Assembly (NCBI RefSeq): GCF_001613505.1 | Contig: NZ_BDCM01000014.1 | Span: forward strand, 434,001-498,000 | Direction: 5' to 3' | Origin: Nocardia mikamii NBRC 108933 | GTDB lineage: Bacteria > Actinomycetota > Actinomycetes > Mycobacteriales > Mycobacteriaceae | Length of the DNA: 64,000 nucleotides | Shown here: positions 16,879-25,948 of the stretch, one piece after another | How the letters are laid out: each line of letters begins with the position of its first letter | Position numbering within the stretch: the first letter of the stretch is position 1 | The notes under the pieces: generated by a model | Database searches by the model: none | The model's input: only the letters and a program-made list of their open reading frames with translations | Told to the model about the DNA's origin: nothing | Program-made: the position numbers and the translations under genes

Positions 16879-17789
16879 CTTCCACGGTGACCGATACACA
16901 ATTCGATACCCTCGCCGCCCTCGAGAGCGAAGCCATCCACATTTTCCGTGAGGTGGCGGGCGAATTCGAGCGGCCGGTGATCCTGTTCTCCGGCGGTAAG
17001 GACTCCACGGTCCTGCTGCATCTGGCGCTCAAGGCATTCTGGCCCGCGCCGCTGCCGTTCTCGCTGCTGCATGTGGACACCGGCCACAACCTCGACGAGG
17101 TGCTGGCCTTCCGCGACCACGTGGTCGAGAAGTACGGGCTGCGGCTGCACGTCGCCAGCGTCGAGGAGTACCTCGCCGACGGCCGGCTCACCGAGCGGCC
17201 CGACGGTATCCGCAACCCGCTGCAGACCGTGCCGCTGCTGGACGCCATCGCGGAGAATCGCTTCGACGCGGTCTTCGGTGGCGGCCGGCGCGACGAGGAG
17301 CGTTCGCGGGCCAAGGAGCGGATCTTCTCGCTGCGCGACGCGTTCGGCCGCTGGGACCCGAAGCGGCAGCGCCCGGAACTGTGGAACCTGTACAACGGCC
17401 GGCACGCGCCCGGTGAGCACGTGCGGGTGTTCCCGCTGAGCAACTGGACCGAACTCGACATCTGGCGCTACATCGCGCGTGAGAACGTCGAACTCGCGAC
17501 CATCTACTACGCGCACGAGCGGCCCGTGTACCAGCGCGACGGCATGTGGATGACCCCCGGTTCCTGGGGTGGTCCGCGCGAGGGTGAGGAGCTGGTCGTC
17601 AAGTCGGTGCGCTACCGCACCGTCGGTGACGGATCCACCACCGGCGCAATACTTTCCGATGCCGCGACCAACGACGACATCCTCGCCGAGGTCGCCGCGT
17701 CGCGACTCACCGAACGTGGCGCGACCCGCGGCGACGACCGCGTCTCCGAGGCCGCCATGGAAGACCGCAAGCGAGAGGGTTATTTCTGA
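16875..17789 (+). CDS. cysD: Sulfate adenylyltransferase small subunit CysD
   Basis: CysD is the ATP-pyrophosphatase subunit that makes APS from sulfate and ATP, driven by GTP hydrolysis in CysN. The 304-residue protein has the SGGKDS loop near residue 40 and the C-terminal MEDRKREGYF typical of the family. Its ATG overlaps the cysH stop and its TGA shares one base with the cysN ATG, so cysH-cysD-cysN are coupled. Confidence 0.97.
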   Translation: MTSTVTDTQFDTLAALESEAIHIFREVAGEFERPVILFSGGKDSTVLLHLALKAFWPAPLPFSLLHVDTGHNLDEVLAFRDHVVEKYGLRLHVASVEEYLADGRLTERPDGIRNPLQTVPLLDAIAENRFDAVFGGGRRDEERSRAKERIFSLRDAFGRWDPKRQRPELWNLYNGRHAPGEHVRVFPLSNWTELDIWRYIARENVELATIYYAHERPVYQRDGMWMTPGSWGGPREGEELVVKSVRYRTVGDGSTTGAILSDAATNDDILAEVAASRLTERGATRGDDRVSEAAMEDRKREGYF

Positions 17790-19078
17790 TGTCCGACCTA
17801 CTGAGACTGGCCACCGCCGGCAGTGTCGACGACGGCAAGTCCACACTGGTCGGACGCCTGCTCTACGACACGAAATCGGTGCTGGCCGACCAGATCGACG
17901 CCGTCACCCGGGCCTCGGTCGACAAGGGTCTGGCCACTCCCGATCTCTCGCTGCTGGTCGACGGGCTGCGCGCCGAACGCGAACAGGGCATCACGATCGA
18001 TGTGGCCTACCGGTACTTCGCGACGCCGAAGCGGTCCTTCGTGCTCGCCGACACCCCGGGCCACGTGCAGTACACCCGCAATACCGTGTCCGGCGCGTCG
18101 ACGGCGCAGCTGGTGATTCTGCTGGTCGACGCCCGTAAGGGGGTCATCGAGCAGACCCGGCGCCATGCCGCGGTGATGGCGCTGCTGGGTGTGCCGAAGC
18201 TGGTGCTGGCGGTGAACAAGATCGATCTGGTGGACGATGCCGAGGCGGTGTTCCAGCAGATCGTGGCCGAGTTCACCGAGCTGACGAGCACACTCGGCTG
18301 GGCCGCCGAGGACGTGGTGGAGATTCCGGTGTCGGCGCTGCACGGCGACAACATCGCGTCGCGGTCGGAGAAAACCCCGTTCTACGACGGCCCCTCGCTG
18401 ATCGAGCACCTGGAGTCGGTGCCGGTCGATGCCGACAGCACCGGCCGCCATCAGGTGGGGCTGCGCTTCCCCGTCCAGTACGTGATCCGTCCGCGAACGG
18501 CGGAGTATCCGGACTATCGCGGCTATGCGGGACAGGTCGCCGCGGGCGTGGTGTCCAAGGGCGACGAGGTCGTGGTGCTGCCCTCCGGCATCCGGACCAC
18601 GGTCGACCGCATCGACACCGCCGACGGCGAACTGCCCTCCGCCCAGCCGGGTCGCAGTGTGACCCTGCTGCTCACCGACGAGGTCGACATCTCGCGCGGC
18701 GACACCATCGTCGCGGCCGCCGACGCACCCGAACCGATCGATTCGTTCGACGCGACCGTCTGCTGGCTCGGTGACAAGCCGCTGCGGCCGGGCGCCCGCC
18801 TGCTGCTCAAGCACGGCACCCGGACCACGCAGGCCATCGTCGGCGCGCTGATCGAGCGGTTCGACGAGCAGAACCTGGCCGCCGATCCGAATCCGGAATC
18901 GCTGGCGCTCAACGATATCGGCCGCATCTCGGTGCGCGTCGCGGAGCCGATCGCGGCCGACGACTACCGGGTCAACCGCTACACCGGCAGCTTCCTGCTC
19001 ATCGACCCGGCGGGCGGTAACACCCTGGCCGCCGGCCTGGTGGGCGACGTGCTGACCTCGGTCGAGGTCGGTAACTGA
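17789..19078 (+). CDS. cysN: Sulfate adenylyltransferase large subunit CysN (no CysC domain)
   Basis: CysN is the GTPase subunit of ATP sulfurylase. The 429-residue protein has G1 GSVDDGKST (residues 11-19), G3 DTPGH, G4 NKID, then two beta-barrel domains. It ends after the elongation-factor-like part. The APS kinase domain of mycobacterial CysNC (about 614 residues) is absent and no cysC follows. That matches a pathway using APS directly through CysH. Confidence 0.96.
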   Translation: MSDLLRLATAGSVDDGKSTLVGRLLYDTKSVLADQIDAVTRASVDKGLATPDLSLLVDGLRAEREQGITIDVAYRYFATPKRSFVLADTPGHVQYTRNTVSGASTAQLVILLVDARKGVIEQTRRHAAVMALLGVPKLVLAVNKIDLVDDAEAVFQQIVAEFTELTSTLGWAAEDVVEIPVSALHGDNIASRSEKTPFYDGPSLIEHLESVPVDADSTGRHQVGLRFPVQYVIRPRTAEYPDYRGYAGQVAAGVVSKGDEVVVLPSGIRTTVDRIDTADGELPSAQPGRSVTLLLTDEVDISRGDTIVAAADAPEPIDSFDATVCWLGDKPLRPGARLLLKHGTRTTQAIVGALIERFDEQNLAADPNPESLALNDIGRISVRVAEPIAADDYRVNRYTGSFLLIDPAGGNTLAAGLVGDVLTSVEVGN

Positions 19079-19079
19079 G

Positions 19080-19916
19080 ATGAGTTCGGCCGGTGGGGCA
19101 TTCGGGAACGGCGAGCGGTCGCTGCGGCCGTTCGCCGCGCATGCGATGCCCTCCGGCGCGGGGCTTGCCGGAGACGGGGACGGGCGCGCCCCGGCATTCA
19201 TCGCGGTCGCACACGGCAGCCGTGATCCGCGTTCCGCGGCGACAATGTCGGCCGTGGTCGCCGAGATCGCCGAGCAGCGTCCGGATGTCGACGTACGACT
19301 GGCATTCCTGGATCTGAACACCCCCTCGGTGGAGCAGGTCATCGATGCCGTTGCGGCACAGGGACATACCGAAGCCATCGTCGTTCCGTTGCTGCTGGGC
19401 AGCGCGTTTCACGCCCGGGTGGATCTGCCCGGCATGCTGGCGGCCGCCCGCCACCGGCATCCGTTGCTGCGGATCACACAGGCCGATGTGCTCGGAACCG
19501 ACGCGCGACTCGTGGCTGCGTTGCGGGATCGAGCGCTCGGCGCGGGCGCCGATCGCGACGATGCCGGCCTGGGTATCGCGGTCGCAGCCGTCGGGTCCTC
19601 GTCCGCGGCCGCCAACCGGATCACGGCCGAGGTCGCGGCGGCGCTCACGCACGGCACCCGCTGGCGGTCCGCGATCTGCTTCGCGACCACCCAGCCGTCG
19701 CCGGCCCGAGCGGTGTCGGAACTGCGCAGCCGGGGAGCCCGCCGGGTGATGGTGGCGCCGTGGTTCCTCGCCCCGGGACTGCTCATCGATCGGCTGGCCG
19801 AGGCCGAACCCGGCCTCGTACACGCACCCCCGATCGGGCCGCACCGGTTCCTCACGGAGGTCGCGCTCGACCGTTATCACGCCGCCGGGCGGCCGTCTCT
19901 CGAGCTCTCGGCCTGA
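19080..19916 (+). CDS. Sirohydrochlorin chelatase, CbiX/SirB type
   Basis: This 278-residue protein has two chelatase-like halves. The first contains VAHGSRDP with the metal-binding histidine; the second has VGSSSAA in the same place and lacks it. Such enzymes insert Fe2+ into sirohydrochlorin to make siroheme, the cofactor of the sulfite reductase encoded first in this operon. The ATG starts 1 nt after the cysN stop. About 38 residues precede the first domain. Confidence 0.92.
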   Translation: MSSAGGAFGNGERSLRPFAAHAMPSGAGLAGDGDGRAPAFIAVAHGSRDPRSAATMSAVVAEIAEQRPDVDVRLAFLDLNTPSVEQVIDAVAAQGHTEAIVVPLLLGSAFHARVDLPGMLAAARHRHPLLRITQADVLGTDARLVAALRDRALGAGADRDDAGLGIAVAAVGSSSAAANRITAEVAAALTHGTRWRSAICFATTQPSPARAVSELRSRGARRVMVAPWFLAPGLLIDRLAEAEPGLVHAPPIGPHRFLTEVALDRYHAAGRPSLELSA

Positions 19917-19961
19917 TTCGGCCCGGCCTCGCGTCGGTCGCGCGGCTTCGGACGCCGGGGC

Positions 19962-20750
19962 TCATCCTCCGAACCAGCGCTCCAGCACCAGGGCCGCCCC
20001 GTCCTCGCTGATATCGGCGGTCGTTTCGTCGGCGAGCTCGTGAACCGGAGGCACCGCGTTCCCCATGGCGACGGAATGCCCTGCCCAGGTGAGCATTTCG
20101 ATGTCGTTGTAACCGTCGCCGATGGCCAGGGTCTGCTCCAGCGGGATGTCGAGAGCCAGGCGAAGTTGTTCCAGCGCCCAGCCTTTGGACACACCCTGTT
20201 TGGACGCGACCAGCCACGGCTCGTCCTCGCCGTGCACCCAGCCGGCACCGGGGAGATCGAGTTCGCCGACGGCGTCGATCATTTCGTCGAGGCTGCCGCC
20301 GGGCCACCAGCCGTTCAGCCGCGTGGTGGGTTCCAGGCTCAACTCCGCGTCGTCGACGAAGCGGAATTCGCCCAGCCGGAAACTGCCGGGGTAGTAGCCG
20401 GTGGCCCAGGTGCCCACGCCCACCTTCTCCACCGACAGCACCATGTCGGGCAGCAGTGCGCGCAGTGTCGCGACCGCCGGTTCCGGATCGAAGGTGTGCA
20501 CAGCCAGCGGCTCCCAGTTCGAAATATCGACGTGCACAGCGCCGTTCGAGCACAGCGCCTGGCCCTCCTCGAGTCCCAGCTCCTCCATCACGAGACGGGT
20601 GGCCAGCAGGGTGCGGCCGGTGGTGATCACCACATGAGCGCCCGCGTCGACCGCGGCGCGCACGGCCGCACGCACCCGCGGGCTCATGGGTGCGCCCGCC
20701 TGCAGGATGGTCCCGTCCACATCCAGGGCAATCAGTCGAGGACTGTTCAC
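19962..20750 (-). CDS. HAD-superfamily Cof-type phosphatase
   Basis: This 262-residue protein has HAD motif I DVDGT near residue 9, motif II TTGRT, and motifs III/IV GWALEQ and IGDGYNDIEML. The C2-type cap between residues 90 and 180 marks the Cof family, sugar-phosphate or nucleotide phosphatases. The substrate is not readable. It starts with GTG and converges with the chelatase gene across 45 bp. Confidence 0.92.
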   Translation of the reverse strand: MNSPRLIALDVDGTILQAGAPMSPRVRAAVRAAVDAGAHVVITTGRTLLATRLVMEELGLEEGQALCSNGAVHVDISNWEPLAVHTFDPEPAVATLRALLPDMVLSVEKVGVGTWATGYYPGSFRLGEFRFVDDAELSLEPTTRLNGWWPGGSLDEMIDAVGELDLPGAGWVHGEDEPWLVASKQGVSKGWALEQLRLALDIPLEQTLAIGDGYNDIEMLTWAGHSVAMGNAVPPVHELADETTADISEDGAALVLERWFGG

Positions 20751-20893
20751 CGAGTCATTGTCACCGATCGTGCATCTGCACTGACAGTCCCGCCTCCGTT
20801 ACCCGGCGGTATGCCGGCCCGGCCGTTGCATGACGTATCAACTACAGGTCCGAATCCCGCCAGCTTTGCCGGCTCCGCGCGACTTGACTGGCA

Positions 20894-20917
20894 TCTGCCA
20901 CGAGATCTCGTGGCAGA
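20894..20917. promoter_or_regulatory. Perfect 24-bp palindrome upstream of the SDR gene
   Basis: Half-site TCTGCCACGAGA is followed directly by its exact reverse complement. It lies 20 bp before the SDR start and just after TTGACT (20884-20889), a possible -35. This is an operator-like arrangement; the binding protein is unknown. Confidence 0.7.
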
Positions 20918-20937
20918 CAACGGATATGGAGACGACA

Positions 20938-21699
20938 ATGGACAACCGGTTCGAATCGAAGGTCGTGCTGATCACCGGCGCGAGCAGTGGGGTCGGTGCG
21001 GCCGTGGCCCGGCGCGTGGCAGCCGAGGGCGCCGCGGTGGTGCTGGGCTCCCGAGGTAAGGAGGCCGGGGACCGGATCGCAGCGGACATTCGCTCCGAGG
21101 GCGGCCGGGCCGTCTTCGTGCCGACCGACGTCACCGTGGCCGAGGACGTGGAGCGGCTCACCCGCACCGCCATCGACGAATTCGGGCGACTGGACGCGGC
21201 ATTCAACAACGCCGGGGCCGTCAACTCCTTCGGCCAGGTGCAGGACATCGACGAAAACGGCTGGCGCGCCGATCTGGAACTGAATCTCACCGGCGTGTAC
21301 TTCGGCCTGCGCTCCCAGGTCCCCGCACTGCTGGCGTCCGGCGGCGGGGCGATCCTGAACAACGCCTCCAACCTCGGCGTGGTCGGCATGGCCTCGGTCG
21401 CTCCGTACGTCGCGGCCAAACACGGCGTGGTCGGCCTGACCCGCGCGGTAGCGCTGGAGACGGCCGCCGAGGGCGTGCGGGTCAACGCACTGGTCTCCGG
21501 CGCGGTGGATACTCCCGCATTCCGCTCATCCATGGGTGCCACGCCCGAAGGCGAGGCAGCGGTCGCGGCGCTGCATCCCCTCGGCCGGATCGCCCGCGCG
21601 GAGGAGATCGCATCCCTGTGCGCCTACCTTCTCTCCGACGAGGCGAGCTTCGTCACCGGCGCGGCGGTCGCCGTCGACGGCGGTTTCACCGCCTGCTGA
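20938..21699 (+). CDS. Short-chain dehydrogenase/reductase
   Basis: This 253-residue classical SDR has the cofactor motif TGASSGVG (residues 11-18), NNAG, a catalytic Ser in NNASN, and YVAAK. The substrate is unknown. ATG 20938 has GGAG 7 nt upstream and fits the usual N-terminus; an ATG at 20926 is in frame but poorly placed. A 24-bp palindrome overlies the likely promoter. It converges with the WYL regulator gene across 9 bp. Confidence 0.93.
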   Translation: MDNRFESKVVLITGASSGVGAAVARRVAAEGAAVVLGSRGKEAGDRIAADIRSEGGRAVFVPTDVTVAEDVERLTRTAIDEFGRLDAAFNNAGAVNSFGQVQDIDENGWRADLELNLTGVYFGLRSQVPALLASGGGAILNNASNLGVVGMASVAPYVAAKHGVVGLTRAVALETAAEGVRVNALVSGAVDTPAFRSSMGATPEGEAAVAALHPLGRIARAEEIASLCAYLLSDEASFVTGAAVAVDGGFTAC

Positions 21700-21708
21700 G
21701 CTCTCGGA

Positions 21709-22641
21709 TCAGCGATAGATCGCGGTGAGTTCGGCCGCCAGCGCGGCCAGCTCGCGCCGAACCGATTCGGGGGCAACGACTTCGAGGCGTCCTCCGAATC
21801 CGGCGAGCTGTTCGGCGATCGCGCGCGGCAGGTGGGCGCTGACCCGCAGCCGCACCCGGCCGTCGTCGACCGGACCGTCCTCGACGCAGTGCCGGCCCAG
21901 CCGATCACGCAGGACCGGCACGATCCTGGCATCGGCGTGCACGATCGCCGACACGTCGCCGCGGCGGCGTTCCATCTGCTCGACGATGTCCGACCACGCC
22001 TGCGCCAGGTCGAAATCCGCCGGGACGACGGTGACGCCGTCCTCGACGGTCACCTCGCTCATGCGATCGACCCGATAGGTCCGGCGCCCTCGGCCGGTTC
22101 CGGCGATCAGGTACCACACCGCGTCCTTGTCGACGACGCCCCACGGCTCGACGACACGTTGGCGACCGTCCGGGCCGTAGCGGAAGCGGACAGGTCGTCG
22201 CCGGGTGACGGCCTGCTGCAGCACCGCGACCTCCGGCGGCTCCGAGTGTGGCTGCCGGCCCCAGCCGACCGGGTCGATCAGCGTCGCCGCCGAGGCGGCC
22301 AACGCCTCCTCGCGAAACGTCTCCGGCAAGGCCCGCAACAATTTTCGCAGCGCAGATCGGGTGGCCGGCGAGGCCGAGGCGGCCGGGCCGAGCAGCAGGA
22401 ACAACGCCCGCGCCTCGTCGGCTTTCATTCCGCTGAGGTCGGTCCGGGCGCCGCCGACCAGCGCCCACCCCCCGCCGCGTCCGGGCTGCGGATAGACCGG
22501 AACCCCCGCCGAGGACAGCGCCTCGAGGTCGCGGCGCGCGGTCGCCACGGATACCTCGAGCTCCCTGGCGACCTCGGCGGCGGTCACCCGGCCCCTCGCC
22601 TGCATCAGGAGCAGCGTGGCGATCAGACGGTCGGCGCGCAT
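21709..22641 (-). CDS. WYL-domain transcriptional regulator (YafY-like)
   Basis: This 310-residue protein has an N-terminal DeoR-like helix-turn-helix (residues 1-60, with TAAEVARELEVSVATARRDLE), a WYL domain near residues 135-205 (AVWYLIAGTGRGRRTYRVDRM), and a C-terminal extension. It is divergent from the VOC gene across an 11-bp-armed inverted repeat, a likely binding site. It probably senses a ligand through the WYL domain. Confidence 0.92.
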   Translation of the reverse strand: MRADRLIATLLLMQARGRVTAAEVARELEVSVATARRDLEALSSAGVPVYPQPGRGGGWALVGGARTDLSGMKADEARALFLLLGPAASASPATRSALRKLLRALPETFREEALAASAATLIDPVGWGRQPHSEPPEVAVLQQAVTRRRPVRFRYGPDGRQRVVEPWGVVDKDAVWYLIAGTGRGRRTYRVDRMSEVTVEDGVTVVPADFDLAQAWSDIVEQMERRRGDVSAIVHADARIVPVLRDRLGRHCVEDGPVDDGRVRLRVSAHLPRAIAEQLAGFGGRLEVVAPESVRRELAALAAELTAIYR

Positions 22642-22658
22642 ACGGCCATTCTGCCGAA

Positions 22659-22685
22659 CAAAGTGCTCATTTGGTGAGCACTTTG
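22659..22685. promoter_or_regulatory. Inverted repeat between WYL regulator and VOC gene
   Basis: Arms CAAAGTGCTCA and TGAGCACTTTG are perfect (11 bp) with a TTTGG spacer. It lies 18 bp upstream of the regulator ATG and 46 bp before the VOC ATG, so it could serve both promoters. Confidence 0.7.
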
Positions 22686-22730
22686 AGCGCGAAGATCGTA
22701 TGAGAGACCGCAACGACCGAGGAGAGACCG

Positions 22731-23129
22731 ATGCTGCGAGGAATGACAACGGTGTCCTACTACGCCGACGACCTGGCCGCCGCCAAGCGCTGGTACAGCG
22801 AATTGCTCGATACCGCACCGTATTTCGAAGTGCCGGGCTATATCGAGTTCCGCATCGGCGACTACCGGCAGGAACTCGGCATCATCGACCGCCGCTACTG
22901 CCCGGACCCCGCCCACCGGACCGGCGGCGCGCTGCTGTACTGGCATGTCGACGATGTGGACGCGTCCCTGCGCCGGCTCCGGGAACTCAGCGCTGCCGAA
23001 CATCAGCCCGTCACCGAACGCGGTCCGGGCTTCGTCACCGCCTCGGTGATCGACCCGTTCGGCAATCTGCTCGGCATCATGTCCAACCAGCACTACCTCG
23101 ACGTCCTGGATCAGCGGCCGGCCTCGTAA
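22731..23129 (+). CDS. VOC/glyoxalase-fold protein
   Basis: This 132-residue protein of the vicinal oxygen chelate fold has VSYYADDLAAAKRWYSELL at the N-terminus and VIDPFGNLLGIM at the C-terminus. It could be a glyoxalase-, dioxygenase- or resistance-type enzyme; metal ligands cannot be assigned safely. The start follows GAGGAG with about 6 nt spacing. It is probably controlled by the divergent WYL regulator. The DNA just after its stop is tandemly duplicated. Confidence 0.88.
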   Translation: MLRGMTTVSYYADDLAAAKRWYSELLDTAPYFEVPGYIEFRIGDYRQELGIIDRRYCPDPAHRTGGALLYWHVDDVDASLRRLRELSAAEHQPVTERGPGFVTASVIDPFGNLLGIMSNQHYLDVLDQRPAS

Positions 23130-23206
23130 CCGCAGGCCCGGCATCGTAGCCGCAGGCCCGGCATCGTAGCCGCAGGCCCGGCATCGTAGCCGCGGGCCCG
23201 GCATCG
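23130..23206. repeat. 20-bp tandem repeat just after the VOC stop codon
   Basis: Nearly four units of CCGCAGGCCCGGCATCGTAG start at 23130, 23150, 23170 and 23190. The VOC 3' end (GGCCGGCCTCGTAACCGCA) resembles one unit. The period is not a multiple of three. Confidence 0.9.
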
Positions 23207-23233
23207 GTGGCCGAACCCGGTCGGCACACCGTG

Positions 23234-25546
23234 TCAGTGACCGAAGCCGCCGGCGTGAAAACCACCGCCGAGCCCACCACCGCCCAGTCCACCACCGTGG
23301 AAGCCACCGCCGGGGGTGGCACCCAGGCCGGGATGGCTCGGCGCGACGCCGCCGGGGCGAACGGGGGCGGCCGGGGCGGGGTTCGTCGCGCCGGGGCGGG
23401 TAGCGCCGCCGGGAGGTGTGGCCGTGCCGCCCCCGGGGCCGGGAGTGCGGGCCGTTCCCGCGCCGGGGACGGTATCGGAAGACGGTGTACCGGGAGCGGT
23501 TTGGGCGCCACCGGCCGGCGCGGAATCGGTGCCGCCACCCGCGGGAGCCGACGAACCGGGCTTCGCGTGGTCCCCCGCGTTCGCCGCACCGTTGGAGTTC
23601 GTGCCGTCGCCGGACGTTCCCGCACCACCCGGATTCGTTCCGGTGTCGGAGTTCGTAGCGTCACCGGAGTGTGCCGCGCCCGAGTTCGCGGCTCCCGAGC
23701 TCTGCGTATCGGAGTTGCCCGTACCGGAGCTCTCGGCACCGGAGCTCTCGGTACCCGAGTTCTCCGCGCCCGAGTTCTGCGCACCACCGGAGTTCGCGGA
23801 GTCGCCCTGCGGCCCATGCGATTCGGCACTGGTCGAACCCGGGCCGTTCGACGGCGTACTCGCGCCTCCGGCGGGATTCGAGTCGGCGTCCGACGTCGCG
23901 CCCGAGCCCGCACCGCTGTCCGCGGTGCCGCTCGAGTGGCCCGATCCCGGAGTGGACGCGGCCTCACCGGAATGCGAATCTCCGGACGTCGCACCGGCAG
24001 GCGCGGTCGTGTCGCCGATGGGCGCGGGGTTCGTACCGGGCGCGGGCGTGGTCGAACCGTCCGGTTTCGGCGCCGGGTTCCCGGACTTCGACGAGTCCCC
24101 GGATGTGGAACCGTCGGGCGGGGTGCCCTGGTCACCGGATCCCGGCTGACCGGGATGTCCCGTGCCGGGCAGGTTACGGGCCGCGGCGCCGGCGGCCAGG
24201 AGCGCCGCCGCACCCGAGTTCACGAACGGCATGGGATTGGTGAAACGCGCCGGATCGGAGTAGGTCCTCGCCCGGGGCGGAACACAGGGTGTGACGGCAC
24301 CGTATTCGCGCAGCGCGTTCTCCACCCGATCGGTCATGCTGCGCGAAAAGTCGTGCGCCGCACCGGCGTAGCCACGCAAACCGGACAGCGAGGTGCCCAT
24401 CAGGGTGTCGGCCCGGGCCGCCAGCGCCGCGAATCCGGCCCCGAATCCCGGCGCCTGCGGCAGCTCACCGATCTGCTCGCGCAACGCGTCCGCCGGGCCG
24501 GCCAGCGCGGGGGCGAATTCCATGATCGGACCGTCGGTACCGAGCGGGCCACCGCCGATCATGGTCGCCGCCGACATCGCGAGGGCGGAGACGACCGCGG
24601 CGGAGGACACGACCGCCGCCCCCCGGGCATACCGCCCGACCGTGCTGTTGCTCGCGGCGAATCGGGCCGAGGCGATGGCGGCGCCGGTCGCGACCGTATG
24701 CGCCGGATCCGGCGGGACGATCACGGGAGGTCCCAGTTCGGCCAGCACCTCCGCGACCTCGACCGGCCGCGCGGCGCCCCCGACCAGCAGCACGCGGTCG
24801 ATGTCGTCGATGCTCACCCGCGCACGCTTCAGGCAATCGCGCACCACCCGAAGGGAATTGCGCACATGCCACGCGCGCAGGCGCCGGGTGTCCTCGGTGG
24901 GCACCACCTTCGACACCGGGGCCGGTACGTCCGGAGCCAGCGCCCGCGCGTAGCGCGCCAGGACGGCGCCCAGCGGCCGGCCGCCGTAGGCATCGGAGCG
25001 CAGCGCCGAGCCGAGCACCCCGCGCTGATTCCATTCCGCCTCGGTCCGGACCACCGCGACGTCCAGGCTGTTGGCGCCCAGATCGTAGACGAGCGTGGAA
25101 CTGCTTGTGGTAAGGCCGTATTCGTCGTCGAGCCATTCCACGGCGGCCACCGGTTCGGGCATCAGAATCACATCGAAGGCGCCGCGGCGATGCAGCGCGT
25201 ACTGCAGTGACGCGATCTGCCGGTCGGTATAGCAGGCGGGATAGGTGAGGACCGGCCCGGCCTCCGGACCGCTCGCATCGATCAGGCAGGTGGCCACCGC
25301 GGCGACCAGATCGGCCGAGGATCGGATCCGGCCGCCCAGCGACACCGGCTCGCGCGGCTGGGTGAGATCGGCGAAATCCGTGACCACCGGTGCGAATCGA
25401 GGCGCTCCCCCGACCCGCACCGCTCCGGACCGGTCGACGGTGACCGCCGTGCGGCGCACGCGGACCGCCGGACGGTCGCGATCACCGGCAGTTGCCGCCC
25501 ACACGGAATTCACTGTGCCGATGCTCATGCCGAAGCCAACCGTCAT
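23234..25546 (-). CDS. Hsp70-like (actin-fold) protein with TM segment and low-complexity tail
   Basis: This 770-residue protein has an N-terminal Hsp70/actin-like ATPase domain (residues 1-310). The phosphate motif is LVYDLGANSLDVAVV and the adenosine motif VLLVGGAARPVEV. A hydrophobic segment (AAVVSSAAVVSALAMSAATM, about 320-340) probably spans the membrane. The last ~320 residues are Ser/Gly/Asn/Thr-rich degenerate repeats, ending in a Gly/His-rich stretch. The DnaK peptide-binding domain is missing. I chose ATG 25546 (MTVGFGMSIGTVNSV) by analogy with the paralogue at 30938. Function unknown. Confidence 0.82.
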   Translation of the reverse strand: MTVGFGMSIGTVNSVWAATAGDRDRPAVRVRRTAVTVDRSGAVRVGGAPRFAPVVTDFADLTQPREPVSLGGRIRSSADLVAAVATCLIDASGPEAGPVLTYPACYTDRQIASLQYALHRRGAFDVILMPEPVAAVEWLDDEYGLTTSSSTLVYDLGANSLDVAVVRTEAEWNQRGVLGSALRSDAYGGRPLGAVLARYARALAPDVPAPVSKVVPTEDTRRLRAWHVRNSLRVVRDCLKRARVSIDDIDRVLLVGGAARPVEVAEVLAELGPPVIVPPDPAHTVATGAAIASARFAASNSTVGRYARGAAVVSSAAVVSALAMSAATMIGGGPLGTDGPIMEFAPALAGPADALREQIGELPQAPGFGAGFAALAARADTLMGTSLSGLRGYAGAAHDFSRSMTDRVENALREYGAVTPCVPPRARTYSDPARFTNPMPFVNSGAAALLAAGAAARNLPGTGHPGQPGSGDQGTPPDGSTSGDSSKSGNPAPKPDGSTTPAPGTNPAPIGDTTAPAGATSGDSHSGEAASTPGSGHSSGTADSGAGSGATSDADSNPAGGASTPSNGPGSTSAESHGPQGDSANSGGAQNSGAENSGTESSGAESSGTGNSDTQSSGAANSGAAHSGDATNSDTGTNPGGAGTSGDGTNSNGAANAGDHAKPGSSAPAGGGTDSAPAGGAQTAPGTPSSDTVPGAGTARTPGPGGGTATPPGGATRPGATNPAPAAPVRPGGVAPSHPGLGATPGGGFHGGGLGGGGLGGGFHAGGFGH

Positions 25547-25901
25547 TGCCATCCCGTCAACGCACCGAGACCACGGCCCCAGTGGTTCAACCATGTGGTC
25601 GCGGTCGTTTACCAAATAGCGAACACAGGTTAGCTGGTCGGTCTCGATCACGGAAACCGAATGGGCGGAAAAGCTTTCACGCTCACCGGTCGATCACGCA
25701 AAAGACCTGATAGGACACGGTAGATGACAAGATCGGAAGACTGAATTCACCTACCGCAGGAGAATAGCTGGCAAAACTGGCCATTTCACAGTTGATCCCA
25801 CGGAATACCGACCGGTTTTCTATGGAATTGCGACAATGACATTCACGAGACCGAATTCGAGGCAGTCATGCCGAATGACTGGACGGTTGCCGAAAACGAC
25901 A
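25547..25901. other. AT-richer intergenic region upstream of the Hsp70-like gene
   Basis: This stretch holds the promoter side of the leftward Hsp70-like gene and is clearly less GC-rich than its surroundings, especially 25700-25870. I see no convincing ORF or RNA gene. Confidence 0.4.
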
Positions 25902-25931
25902 ACCGCCCCGATCCGTACGGATCGGGGCGGT
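25902..25931 (-). terminator. Rho-independent terminator after fprB
   Basis: This is a perfect 30-bp palindrome whose half is ACCGCCCCGATCCGT. It lies 17 bp beyond the fprB stop and is followed on the minus strand by a T-rich stretch (TTGTCGTTTT). Confidence 0.85.
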
Positions 25932-25948
25932 CGGTCGAGATATCCGGC

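Noticed and set aside
23207..25210. 667-codon Arg/Gly-rich open frame opposite the Hsp70-like gene
   Set aside because: Antisense of the low-complexity tail; no ribosome-binding site or domain.
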